31,000 nt of DNA from positions 1 through 31,000 of the forward strand of contig CAYVCG010000021.1 in NCBI GenBank assembly GCA_964449985.1. Direction: 5' to 3'. Position numbers and translations under genes: made by a program. The notes below the pieces were generated by a model. It did no database searches. It saw only the letters and a list, made by a program, of their open reading frames with translations, and had not been told where the DNA came from. Every line of letters starts with the position of its first letter. Within the stretch, counting starts at the first letter, position 1. This document shows, one piece after another, positions 6,383 through 14,164 of the stretch. The stretch is from CAYVCG01 sp964449985 (GTDB taxonomy: Bacteria > Bacillota > Clostridia > Lachnospirales > WRAX01).

Positions 6383-8257
6383 ATGTCAGACAACAGTGCA
6401 ATTCTTTCCTTTTTAAGATTACTTAGGGAAAGATTTTTGCTCTTTTATTCGCATAGCTTGCTATGCGTTTTATCCAACAAATTCTTTGCGTTTTGCATGA
6501 GAATTTGGAGGGGAAGTTTTATGGAAAGGTTGTTTTTTAAGGAGTTTGGGCTGGAGCAATCGTTTGAGAACGGCGTCCTTGGGCGTTCTGTTAATTCATT
6601 ATTAAGCGTGATAAAACGATTGAGTTCTCGGCTGAATGTCTTTGTCAGCAACAGTGCAATCATTTCATACCCAGCAAAGGCAGCGAGAAATTTATTGTAT
6701 ATAAGCCTGCGGTCATATGGGATTATGCTGTTTATCCTTGGCGGAATTAATATCATTGCAACGCTAATAACAAACGGCCCTCGGGATATTATGTTTACCG
6801 GGGCGATTGGTGCGGTTATAGCAGGCGTTGTATTTATTGTTATAAATCGCTCTGTGGCAAAGCTATTCAACGGAAGCATAATCGCTGTTTTGTTTGGCCA
6901 GTTCTTTGGCCTAAGCGAAATAAAAGAAGGCGAATGTTATAGCGATCACTATGCCCTATTCACCATTTTGGGTGTTGCGCTTGGTATATTATCTATATTC
7001 ACTGATGTTATGACTTTTGCTATGGTGCTCGGCGGATTATTCGGCGGCCTTGTTATACTAAACAAAACAGAAGCAGGCATATTTATAACAGCGTTCTGCG
7101 CAGCGATCCTGCCGACAAAGTTTATTTTGGGATTGGCTGTTGCAACAGTTGCGTCGTTTCTTATAAAGGTGTTTATAACAGGCAAGATAGAAGTCAAATT
7201 CGAGCTGATTGATTTGTTCATGGCTATGTTTGCAATTTTGTTGGCATACAGCGTGTTTATATCATATTTCCCTATGAACAGCGCAGTTATGGTCGCTACG
7301 TATTTGCTGTTTATATTATTTGGCTTTGCAGTTAGAAACACAATAAATACAAGGGAAAAGTTGTTCGCGCTTATTGCTTTTATAGTTACTTCCGGGGCTA
7401 TCGTTTCGTTATACGGTATCTTCCAATATATGACAGGCAGTTATATCCGTTCAGAAGCGTGGCTGGATACTGATATGTTTGAAGGCGCAGTAACGCGCAT
7501 ATACTCAACGTTGGAAAACCCAAATGTTTTGGGAGAATATCTTTTGTTTATAATACCGCTGGCTTTTGCTATGCTGTATTATTATAAGGAATATTTGAAT
7601 AAATTTGTGGCTCTGGCTATTTTTGGGGCGGCATGCTTATGCATGATCTTCACGCAATCCCGCGGGGCATGGTTAGGCCTTCTCCTTGGTATGGGTATAT
7701 TTGTATTTCTGCATGATAGGCGATTGTTGTGGTTGGCGCTGATTGCGCTTTTGGCCGCACCATTTCTTCTGCCGGAAAGCATCATCGAGAGGTTTTTAAG
7801 CATCGGAAATATGTCCGACGGTTCAACGTCTTACAGGGTTAACATTTGGCTGGCATCGATTTTGATGATAACAACGTTTTGGCCTATCGGTATAGGGCTG
7901 GGAACAGATACGTTCATATTCATATACCGCAAATATGCCTTTAACGCTGTTAATGCGCCCCATTCCCACAACTTGTTCCTGCAAATAGTAATAGATATAG
8001 GGATATTCGGACTTATAATTTTTGCGGGAATAATGTGTACGTTTTATAAAAACCTGCTTGTTGGTTTGCGAAAGTCTAATGATGGTTTCATGACCGCTCT
8101 GGGCGCAGGACTTTGTGCCGGGATGACGGGCTATTTGATTCAGGGGCTGACGGACAACGTTTGGTTTAATTACAGAATAGTTATATTTTTCTGGATGATA
8201 GTCGCCTTAGCAGGCGCATTCATCGGCATAGCAAAAAGAGGAGGTAAAAGCGCATGA
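6383..8257 (+). CDS. O-antigen ligase/polymerase-like (Wzy/WaaL superfamily) membrane protein
   Basis: A 624-residue polytopic protein with about a dozen hydrophobic segments from residue 110 to the end. A Wzy_C-type core includes YSTLENPNVLGEYLLF, TQSRGAWLGLLLG, and a periplasmic-type loop with APHSHNLFLQ (His527, His529). These His/Asn positions resemble those conserved in WaaL/Wzy ligases. In a Gram-positive it would polymerise or attach a surface polysaccharide outside the membrane. The soluble N-terminal 100 residues are unusual. Two starts are credible: ATG 6383 after AAAAAAGGAGGGA, and ATG 6521 (Met47) after GGAGGGG. The intervening part contains a small hairpin CGCATAG-CTTG-CTATGCG (6450-6467). 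The gene overlaps the next by four bases. Confidence 0.85.
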   Translation: MSDNSAILSFLRLLRERFLLFYSHSLLCVLSNKFFAFCMRIWRGSFMERLFFKEFGLEQSFENGVLGRSVNSLLSVIKRLSSRLNVFVSNSAIISYPAKAARNLLYISLRSYGIMLFILGGINIIATLITNGPRDIMFTGAIGAVIAGVVFIVINRSVAKLFNGSIIAVLFGQFFGLSEIKEGECYSDHYALFTILGVALGILSIFTDVMTFAMVLGGLFGGLVILNKTEAGIFITAFCAAILPTKFILGLAVATVASFLIKVFITGKIEVKFELIDLFMAMFAILLAYSVFISYFPMNSAVMVATYLLFILFGFAVRNTINTREKLFALIAFIVTSGAIVSLYGIFQYMTGSYIRSEAWLDTDMFEGAVTRIYSTLENPNVLGEYLLFIIPLAFAMLYYYKEYLNKFVALAIFGAACLCMIFTQSRGAWLGLLLGMGIFVFLHDRRLLWLALIALLAAPFLLPESIIERFLSIGNMSDGSTSYRVNIWLASILMITTFWPIGIGLGTDTFIFIYRKYAFNAVNAPHSHNLFLQIVIDIGIFGLIIFAGIMCTFYKNLLVGLRKSNDGFMTALGAGLCAGMTGYLIQGLTDNVWFNYRIVIFFWMIVALAGAFIGIAKRGGKSA

Positions 8258-8742
8258 AGCTGATTGATGAGCGCGGCAAGCTGTTCGGAGTTATAAATCT
8301 TCTGGATATATTGCTTATAATAGCTGTTGTCGCGATAGGGTTCTTGGGTTACAAGTACGTTTCCGGCAGAGCAATAGATGGGGATAAACGCGATATTTAT
8401 TTTACAGTGGAACTTAATTCCGTTAAAGAGGATTTTACGAAGAAAATAAATATCGGCGATGAAATAAAAGACAGCGTAAAAGGCTATTATCTGGGCGTTG
8501 TTAACAGCGTTGAAGTAAAGCCGGATATGGTCATAAACTGGGATACAGAAAACACTCGATTTATAAGAACCGAGGTTCCGGATTCCTACACGGTTTTAGT
8601 AGAAATAAAATCAAACGGAACTATAGCTAAGGACGAAGTGTTTGCTGAAACCGTTCCGGTTAGAATAGGTAAGGAAATGAGCATAAAAGGCAAGGGTTAT
8701 GCAAACACAGGATATATCGTCGGATTAAGGAATGTGGATTGA
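8254..8742 (+). CDS. DUF4330 family membrane-anchored protein (copy 1)
   Basis: This 162-residue protein begins MKLIDERGKLFGVINLLDIL, the hallmark opening of the DUF4330 family, followed by one transmembrane helix (about 18-38) and an extracytoplasmic domain of beta character. The function of the family is unknown to me. The ATG overlaps the end of the O-antigen ligase-like gene (ATGA), so translation is coupled. The same opening recurs in the next gene, so the two are tandem paralogues. Context suggests an accessory role in polysaccharide polymerisation, chain length or attachment, but this is inference from position only. Confidence 0.78.
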   Translation: MKLIDERGKLFGVINLLDILLIIAVVAIGFLGYKYVSGRAIDGDKRDIYFTVELNSVKEDFTKKINIGDEIKDSVKGYYLGVVNSVEVKPDMVINWDTENTRFIRTEVPDSYTVLVEIKSNGTIAKDEVFAETVPVRIGKEMSIKGKGYANTGYIVGLRNVD

Positions 8743-8753
8743 GGTGAATAAGA

Positions 8754-9239
8754 GTGTTAGATAAAAATGGGAAGATATTTGGAAAAATCAGTATAATAGA
8801 TATTTTTGCGATAATAATAATAGTAGGTGTAATAGCGGGAACGGCTTATAAATTCTATTCCCCAAACACATCCGTAGATTCCGGCAAAAAAACGCTCACA
8901 TATACATTAAAGATTAACGGCGTAAGAGACTTTACTTATGACTATTACGAAGACATGCTAAACTGTTTTGACAACAAAACAAATGAATATATAGGATCTA
9001 TCGTTGGCAAACGCGTGGAGCCATATAAAGAGCGCGCAATACTGCTTGACGGAACAGTCGTTGAGAAGGAAAAGCCCAACGTCGTCGTTATATATCTGGA
9101 TATCGAAACACCGGGGACGGAGACCAACGCAGCTTATTTCGCTAACGGAACATACGAACTCAAAGCCGGCTCCGAAATAACTATGCGAACGAAATACGTA
9201 GAGGTTGTCGGAACTGTGGATAATGTTTCTGCAAATTAA
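8754..9239 (+). CDS. DUF4330 family membrane-anchored protein (copy 2)
   Basis: A 161-residue paralogue of the preceding gene. It has the same layout: MLDKNGKIFGKISIIDIFAI at the N terminus, a single membrane helix (about 18-37), then an outside domain (TYTLKINGVRDFTYDYYEDM onward). The proteins share the opening signature and length, but the rest has diverged strongly, so this is an old duplication rather than a recent one. The start is GTG at 8754 after GAGGTG; twelve bases separate it from copy 1. No clear terminator follows, only AT-rich sequence before hpf. Confidence 0.76.
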   Translation: MLDKNGKIFGKISIIDIFAIIIIVGVIAGTAYKFYSPNTSVDSGKKTLTYTLKINGVRDFTYDYYEDMLNCFDNKTNEYIGSIVGKRVEPYKERAILLDGTVVEKEKPNVVVIYLDIETPGTETNAAYFANGTYELKAGSEITMRTKYVEVVGTVDNVSAN

Positions 9240-9252
9240 TTTTTATAAATTA

Positions 9253-9280
9253 AAAGGATTTTTTAGTGCTTTATAGAAAT
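9253..9280 (+). promoter_or_regulatory. Possible sigma-H-like promoter for hpf
   Basis: AAAGGATTT (9253-9261), 13 bases and AGAAA (9275-9279) approach the Spo0H/sigma-H pattern RWAGGAnnT-N14-HGAAT with one base off in spacing and one mismatch. Bacillus hpf (yvyD) is under sigma-B and sigma-H, which makes this reasonable but unproven. Confidence 0.3.
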
Positions 9281-9375
9281 ATATGTATATATAGAGGTAT
9301 TAAAAAACCTATTCCGCTGTAGCCATAGTTTTTTCTTAACGGCGGTTGTCATATTATTTGAAAGGGGTTGTAGTT

Positions 9376-9924
9376 ATGCGTTACTCATTTGTTGGTAAAA
9401 ATATAACCGTTTCGGAAACCTTGAAAGACAGAACAGTTCAAAAAATCAATAGGATTTCTAGAGTTCTGCCAGAGGATTGTGAAGTTTTTGTAACGTTTTC
9501 CGTAACTAAGCTGGAAAATAAGATTGAGGTTACTGTTCCTTTAAACAAACGCGTTTTGCGCGCAGAGGTTTCATCAGAAGATATGTATGCTTCGATAGAC
9601 CAAGTTGTTGACGTATTGGAAAAGCAAATGGTAAAATATAAAAGCAGATTAAAGGACAAATCCCGCAAGGATGCTGCCTTTAAGGAAGAGCTTAAATACG
9701 CCTTCCCAACCCATGATCAAGATAGTTCGGAAGCATCGAGCGATGTTATCATTCAAAAGTCAAAGAAATTTGCCTTAAAGCCGATGGATGCTGAAGAAGC
9801 CGTTATGGAGATGGAGTTATTAAACCACAATTTCTTTGTCTTCCGTAACAGCGAGACAGACGAGGTTAACGTTGTTTACAGAAGGAATAACAATACTTAC
9901 GGGCTTATCGAGCCTGAGTTCTAG
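9376..9924 (+). CDS. hpf: Ribosome hibernation promoting factor, long form (HPF)
   Basis: Long HPF binds the 30S decoding centre and, through its C-terminal domain, dimerises ribosomes to inactive 100S particles in stationary phase or stress. The N-terminal S30AE domain (residues 1 to about 100) starts MRYSFVGKNITVSETLKDRT. After a variable acidic linker, the long-HPF C-terminal domain reads KPMDAEEAVMEMELLNHNFF and ends NNTYGLIEPEF, a very characteristic tail. ATG 9376 with AAAGGGG (9361-9367) is preferred to the TTG at 9346, giving 182 residues. The gene stands alone between two gene groups, with its own terminator and perhaps a sigma-H-type promoter. Confidence 0.95.
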   Translation: MRYSFVGKNITVSETLKDRTVQKINRISRVLPEDCEVFVTFSVTKLENKIEVTVPLNKRVLRAEVSSEDMYASIDQVVDVLEKQMVKYKSRLKDKSRKDAAFKEELKYAFPTHDQDSSEASSDVIIQKSKKFALKPMDAEEAVMEMELLNHNFFVFRNSETDEVNVVYRRNNNTYGLIEPEF

Positions 9925-9948
9925 ACCGTTTTTAATATAACTATCATT

Positions 9949-9979
9949 CAGGCTGCCCTTTTGTGGCAGCCTGTATTTT
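9949..9979 (+). terminator. Intrinsic terminator of hpf
   Basis: A perfect 9-bp stem, CAGGCTGCC (9949-9957) with GGCAGCCTG (9965-9973), a 7-base loop and a TATTTT tail. Confidence 0.92.
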
Positions 9980-10021
9980 AAATTAGGGCGGTAAATTTTT
10001 TATTAAGGCAGGTAAAATTAA

Positions 10022-10627
10022 GTGGATGTTATTTTTGCAACAAAAAACAAGAAAAAATTAGTGGAAATAAAAGCAGTTATGGCTGATACGCCGTTTAATA
10101 TAATTTCTATGGAAGACGCAGGAATAGATATAGACGTTGTTGAAGACGGCATGACCTTTGAAGAGAATTCTATAAAAAAATCAATAGAAATAGCAAAGAT
10201 TACCGGCAAAACAGTTCTTGCGGATGATTCTGGCTTGGAAATAGATTTTCTTGATAAAGCTCCCGGCGTTTATTCCGCTCGGTATATGGGCGAGGATACG
10301 CCATACAGTGTTAAAAACGCAAAGATTCTTGAGCTCTTAAAGGATGTCCCTGTAGATCAAAGAACGGCGCGGTTTGTTTGCGTTATATCCGCATGTATTC
10401 CGGATCAAAATTATAAGATAATAACGGAACGAGCCACGATAGAAGGCAGGATTGCATACGAAATAGCAGGCAAAGGCGGCTTTGGGTATGACCCAATATT
10501 CTTCGTTCCAGAGTTTAATATGACGACGGCCCAGATGCCAATGGAGCAAAAAAACAGCATTAGCCACAGAGGCAAGGCGTTAAACCAAATGAAAGCAAGG
10601 CTTACGGAATTGTTAGGTAATCGTTAG
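10022..10627 (+). CDS. rdgB: XTP/dITP diphosphatase (RdgB/HAM1 family)
   Basis: This pyrophosphatase removes ITP, dITP and XTP from the nucleotide pool, preventing misincorporation. The 201-residue protein carries the family motifs in order: FATKNKKKLVEIK (residues 5-17), LADDSGLEIDFLDKAPGVYSARY (about 65-88, with the general-base Asp), GFGYDPIFFVPE in the second half, and SHRGKAL near the C terminus. The start is GTG at 10022 after AGGCAGG. It is followed after 22 bases by a YfcE-type phosphoesterase, a very common rdgB-yfcE pairing in Firmicutes. Confidence 0.96.
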   Translation: MDVIFATKNKKKLVEIKAVMADTPFNIISMEDAGIDIDVVEDGMTFEENSIKKSIEIAKITGKTVLADDSGLEIDFLDKAPGVYSARYMGEDTPYSVKNAKILELLKDVPVDQRTARFVCVISACIPDQNYKIITERATIEGRIAYEIAGKGGFGYDPIFFVPEFNMTTAQMPMEQKNSISHRGKALNQMKARLTELLGNR

Positions 10628-10649
10628 GTTATTAGAAGGTGAACCAAAT

Positions 10650-11168
10650 ATGAAAATCTTAGTAATAAGCGATACACATAAATCAACATCCAATCTTATT
10701 GATTTAATGGAAGCGACTAAAGGTGGATTTGAAACGATCATACACTTGGGGGATTTTTTTGAGGATATAATCCCTTTTGAAAAGCTATATCCGGGCATAA
10801 CATTTCATTATGTCCGGGGAAATTGCGATTTTGACGATCCTAATGCGCCTTTGCAAAAAACAATCTCTGTAATGGGGAAAAAGATATGGCTTACTCATGG
10901 CCATAGGTATTCTGTAAAGTCTTCTTTTGACAGGATATCATATGCCGCGCAGGAAAAAGAAGCAGATGTCTGCCTGTTCGGTCATTCCCACCACCCTGCT
11001 TCGTTTTATTTTGAAAACACATTATTTATGAATCCCGGCAGCTTATCCTTTCCAAGAGGCTTTCCTGTGGCCTCATACGGCGTTCTGGATATATCCCAGT
11101 ATGGAGTTATAACGCCGCAAATTGTTGGTATTTATGATAGAAAGTTGTATAGATCAATTGATATATAA
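10650..11168 (+). CDS. YfcE/MJ0936-family metallophosphoesterase
   Basis: A calcineurin-like phosphodiesterase of 172 residues. The metal ligands are easily seen: Asp8 and His10 in ISDTH, Asp35 in HLGD, Asn58 in RGNCD, His83 in LTHGH, and His112/His114 in FGHSH. Family members hydrolyse artificial phosphodiesters and phosphonates in vitro with Mn2+; the natural substrate is not settled. The ATG is preceded by AGAAGGTGA. It lies between rdgB and gpmI, apparently in one operon. Confidence 0.92.
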   Translation: MKILVISDTHKSTSNLIDLMEATKGGFETIIHLGDFFEDIIPFEKLYPGITFHYVRGNCDFDDPNAPLQKTISVMGKKIWLTHGHRYSVKSSFDRISYAAQEKEADVCLFGHSHHPASFYFENTLFMNPGSLSFPRGFPVASYGVLDISQYGVITPQIVGIYDRKLYRSIDI

Positions 11169-11200
11169 AATTTTGCATGTAAAAACTTAGGAGGTACAAA

Positions 11201-12778
11201 ATGAACAAACCTGTTGTTTTGATAGTAATGGACGGTATCGGTCTTAATGACAATGACTTTGGAAATGCAGTTAGCGCAGCATATAAACCGACTTTGGATA
11301 GGCTGTTAAGCGAATGTCCCAACACAAAAATAAAAGCTCATGGAACAGCCGTTGGCCTTCCTAGCGACGATGATATGGGAAACAGTGAAGTTGGGCACAA
11401 CGCTTTAGGATGCGGCCAGATATACAGCCAGGGCGCTATGCTTGTTAATCAATCCATAGAAACCGGCGCAATGTTTGAATCTGCCACATGGAATATGCTC
11501 ATGCAAAACTGCATAAACAACAATTCTACGCTGCATTTTATGGGGCTTTTGTCCGATGGCAATGTTCATTCTAACATAGAGCATTTAAAAGCAATGATGA
11601 TAAGATCCAAGGAATGCGGCGTTAAGAAAGTTCGCATACACATCCTGCTGGACGGAAGAGACGTTCCTGCAACAAGCGCACTAACATATGTAGACGATTT
11701 AGAAGGCTTGATTGCAAGGCTTAACGGCGTTGATTTCGATATAAAAATCGCCAGCGGCGGCGGCAGAATGAAAATTACGATGGACAGATATGAAGCCAAC
11801 TGGGCAATGGTCAAAAAAGGCTGGGATACCCACGTTTTAGGCGAAGCCCGTATGTTCAAAACTTCTAGAGAAGCGATAGAGGCATACCGTGCGGAAAGCG
11901 AAGTTTTAGATCAAGACCTCCCGCCGTTCGTTATTGAGGAAAACGGTGAACCGGTAGGTAAAATAGTGGACAATGACAGCGTTATTTTCTTTAACTTCCG
12001 TGGTGACAGAGCCATTGAAATAAGCCGTGCTTTTGACGAAGCTATGTTTGACAAATTCAACAGGGTGACATTCCCGAAGGTAGTTTATGCAGGTATGCTG
12101 CAATACGATGGCGATTTGCAAATACCGAAAAACTATCTCGTTAGCCCTCCTGCTATTAAAGATACGTTATCAGAGCTTTTGGTTAACAAAAAACTTATGC
12201 AGTATTCTGTTTCCGAAACGCAAAAATATGGCCACGTAACATATTTCTGGAACGGCAACAGAAGCGAGAAGTTTTCCGCAGAGCTTGAGGAATACTTTGA
12301 GGTTTCATCTGACAAAGTTCCGTTTGATGAGCGCCCATGGATGAAAGCCGCTGAGGTTACGGATATGATTGTCGAGGCGTTGCGCTCCGAAAGATACGCT
12401 TTTATCCGTGCAAACTTCCCTAACGGTGATATGGTCGGCCATACAGGTAATTTCCAGGCGGCAAAAATTGCGGTGGAAACCGTTGATTTGTGTTTGTCCA
12501 GAGTGTTGAAAGCGGCAGACGAATGCGGGGCTATTGTTGTTATAACAGCAGACCATGGTAATGCCGATGAGATGTATGAGCCTTCCAAGGACAAAACTGC
12601 ACTAAAACCAAAAACAGCGCACACGCTAAATCCTGTGCCGTTTATAATATATGACAAGAACAAAAAGCATAAAATAAAGAATGGAAGCTTTGGCCTTGCA
12701 AACGTTGCAGCTACGATAACGACGCTATTGGGCATAGAAGCGCCAGGGGTTTGGGAAGAAAGTATGATAGAGGAATAG
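11201..12778 (+). CDS. gpmI: 2,3-bisphosphoglycerate-independent phosphoglycerate mutase
   Basis: GpmI interconverts 3- and 2-phosphoglycerate in glycolysis with two Mn2+ ions and a phosphoserine intermediate. The 525 residues fit the family (about 510). Asp11 lies in VMDGIGLND, and the catalytic serine is Ser62 in DMGNSEVGHNALGCG. Further motifs are HILLDGRDVPATSA, SGGGRMKITMDRY, FFNFRGDRA, GHVTYFWNG, NGDMVGHTG and VVITADHGNADEM, covering all expected metal ligands. The start has a strong AGGAGG. It is followed after only 27 bases by dinD, which is an uncommon neighbour. Confidence 0.97.
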   Translation: MNKPVVLIVMDGIGLNDNDFGNAVSAAYKPTLDRLLSECPNTKIKAHGTAVGLPSDDDMGNSEVGHNALGCGQIYSQGAMLVNQSIETGAMFESATWNMLMQNCINNNSTLHFMGLLSDGNVHSNIEHLKAMMIRSKECGVKKVRIHILLDGRDVPATSALTYVDDLEGLIARLNGVDFDIKIASGGGRMKITMDRYEANWAMVKKGWDTHVLGEARMFKTSREAIEAYRAESEVLDQDLPPFVIEENGEPVGKIVDNDSVIFFNFRGDRAIEISRAFDEAMFDKFNRVTFPKVVYAGMLQYDGDLQIPKNYLVSPPAIKDTLSELLVNKKLMQYSVSETQKYGHVTYFWNGNRSEKFSAELEEYFEVSSDKVPFDERPWMKAAEVTDMIVEALRSERYAFIRANFPNGDMVGHTGNFQAAKIAVETVDLCLSRVLKAADECGAIVVITADHGNADEMYEPSKDKTALKPKTAHTLNPVPFIIYDKNKKHKIKNGSFGLANVAATITTLLGIEAPGVWEESMIEE

Positions 12779-12805
12779 GTTTTTTGCTTTAAAAGGAGTG
12801 GGGGT

Positions 12806-13651
12806 ATGGAAAAAACTAAAGTATCTAATTTAAAATATAACTTTGACAGTATTGGAAAAAAAGATAACGAAATCGAATTTTGGATGGCAAGAGATCTAAT
12901 GCCTCTTTTAGGATATAAAACATGGGAAAATTTTGAAATAGCAATAAAGCGCTCTATAACATCATGTGAAACATCGGGGGTATTAGTTTCTGATCATTTT
13001 CGTGAATCCACGAAAATGATCACCATAGGAAAAGGCGGTAAACGCCATATTACTGACTATATGCTCACCCGATATGCGTGTTATTTAATAGCACAAAATG
13101 GTGACCCAAAAAAAGAAGAGATTGCATTTGCTCAAAGCTATTTTGCTATGCAAACGAGAAGACAAGAGCTTATAGAAGAAAGAATCAAATTCATTGAGCG
13201 CACGGAAGCGAGAGAACGCCTAAAAGAATCAGAAAAGCGTTTGTCTCAAAACATTTATGAACGTGGTGTTGACGACGAAGGCTTTGGAAGGATACGATCC
13301 AAAGGAGATAAGGCTCTTTTCGGTGGGAACAACACCCAAGATATGAAAGAACGATACGGCATAAAAAACAGACCATTAGCTGATTTTTTACCAACTTTAA
13401 CGATAGCAGCCAAAAATCTTGCAATAGAAATGACAAATCATAATGTTGAGGAAAAAGATTTAAAAGGCGAACCATCAATTACGAAAGAACATGTTCAAAA
13501 TAACGATGGCGTGCGTTCAATCTTGGCCCAAAGAGGCATAAAACCAGAAGAATTGCCGCCATCTGAGGATATTAAAAAACTTGAGCGCAGAGTAAAAAAA
13601 GAAGAAAAGAAGATAGCCAAAAGTGCTGGGAAATTACCCGAAATTAAATAA
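12806..13651 (+). CDS. dinD: DNA damage-inducible protein D (DinD) homologue
   Basis: The 281-residue protein resembles E. coli DinD along its length. Residues 20-120 form a BRO-N/ANT-like domain (EFWMARDLMPLLGYKTWENF, SDHFRE, then LTRYACYLIAQNGDPKKEEIAFAQSYFAMQTRRQEL). The middle has YERGVDDEGFGRIRSKGDKALFGG, and the C-terminal end has RGIKPEELPPSEDIKKLE with a Lys/Glu-rich helix. E. coli DinD belongs to the SOS response and inhibits RecA-mediated strand exchange. No LexA box of the Gram-positive type is visible in the 27 bases after gpmI, and AAAAGGAGTGGGGG serves as SD, so expression probably comes from the glycolytic operon. The family is patchily distributed and often mobile. A perfect 14-bp inverted repeat lies inside the gene. 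Confidence 0.86.
   Translation: MEKTKVSNLKYNFDSIGKKDNEIEFWMARDLMPLLGYKTWENFEIAIKRSITSCETSGVLVSDHFRESTKMITIGKGGKRHITDYMLTRYACYLIAQNGDPKKEEIAFAQSYFAMQTRRQELIEERIKFIERTEARERLKESEKRLSQNIYERGVDDEGFGRIRSKGDKALFGGNNTQDMKERYGIKNRPLADFLPTLTIAAKNLAIEMTNHNVEEKDLKGEPSITKEHVQNNDGVRSILAQRGIKPEELPPSEDIKKLERRVKKEEKKIAKSAGKLPEIK
12991..13022. repeat. Perfect 14-bp inverted repeat inside dinD
   Basis: TGATCATTTTCGTG (12991-13004) and CACGAAAATGATCA (13009-13022) are exact reverse complements around AATC. They encode part of the conserved SDHFRESTKMIT region. As RNA this would be a 14-bp stem with a 4-base loop. Confidence 0.9.
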
Positions 13652-13678
13652 AACCATTTGCGAGGGAGGTTTTAAGTT

Positions 13679-14164
13679 ATGAGAGAGCAGATTCTGGCCT
13701 TGTTGGAAAAGGATTCGCGCCTTACGGCGAAGGATATCGCCGTTATGCTGGATATAGACGAGGCGATTGTTGCAGCTGAGATTCAAAAGATGAAGGATGA
13801 ACAAATAATATGCGGCTTTAACACGCTTATTAATTGGGATAAGACGGATAAGGAATATGTCACCGCTCTTATAGAGGTTAAAGTAACGCCCCAAAGGGGC
13901 CAGGGGTTTGACAAAATCGCGGGAAGAATATACCGTTTTGATGAGGTTAAGGCGGTTTATCTTATGTCCGGCGGCTTTGACCTAACGGTCATCGTTGAAG
14001 GCAAAACAATAAAGGATGTTGCTTATTTCGTTTCGGATAAGCTTTCTCCGTTGGAATCGGTTTTAAGCACCGCAACCCATTTTGTTCTAAAAAAATACAA
14101 GGATCACGGCGTTATATTGGAAAAGGGCGACAAAGTTGACGAAAGGATGATAGTATCCCCATGA
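13679..14164 (+). CDS. Lrp/AsnC-family transcriptional regulator
   Basis: A 161-residue Lrp-like regulator. Residues 1-50 hold the winged helix-turn-helix (QILALLEKDSRLTAKDIAVML, then EAIVAAEIQKMKDEQIICGF). Residues about 65-145 form the RAM effector domain (VTALIEVKVTP, GFDKIAGRIYRFDEVKAVYLMSGGFDLTVIVEG). Such proteins sense amino acids and control their metabolism. The SD is GGGAGG. The stop codon overlaps the start of the aminotransferase (ATGATG), so the pair is translationally coupled and the regulator probably controls, or senses a substrate of, that enzyme. Confidence 0.93.
   Translation: MREQILALLEKDSRLTAKDIAVMLDIDEAIVAAEIQKMKDEQIICGFNTLINWDKTDKEYVTALIEVKVTPQRGQGFDKIAGRIYRFDEVKAVYLMSGGFDLTVIVEGKTIKDVAYFVSDKLSPLESVLSTATHFVLKKYKDHGVILEKGDKVDERMIVSP

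Noticed and set aside
12133..12735. Open frame of 200 codons on the minus strand
   Set aside because: It is antisense to gpmI, with no SD and no recognisable product.
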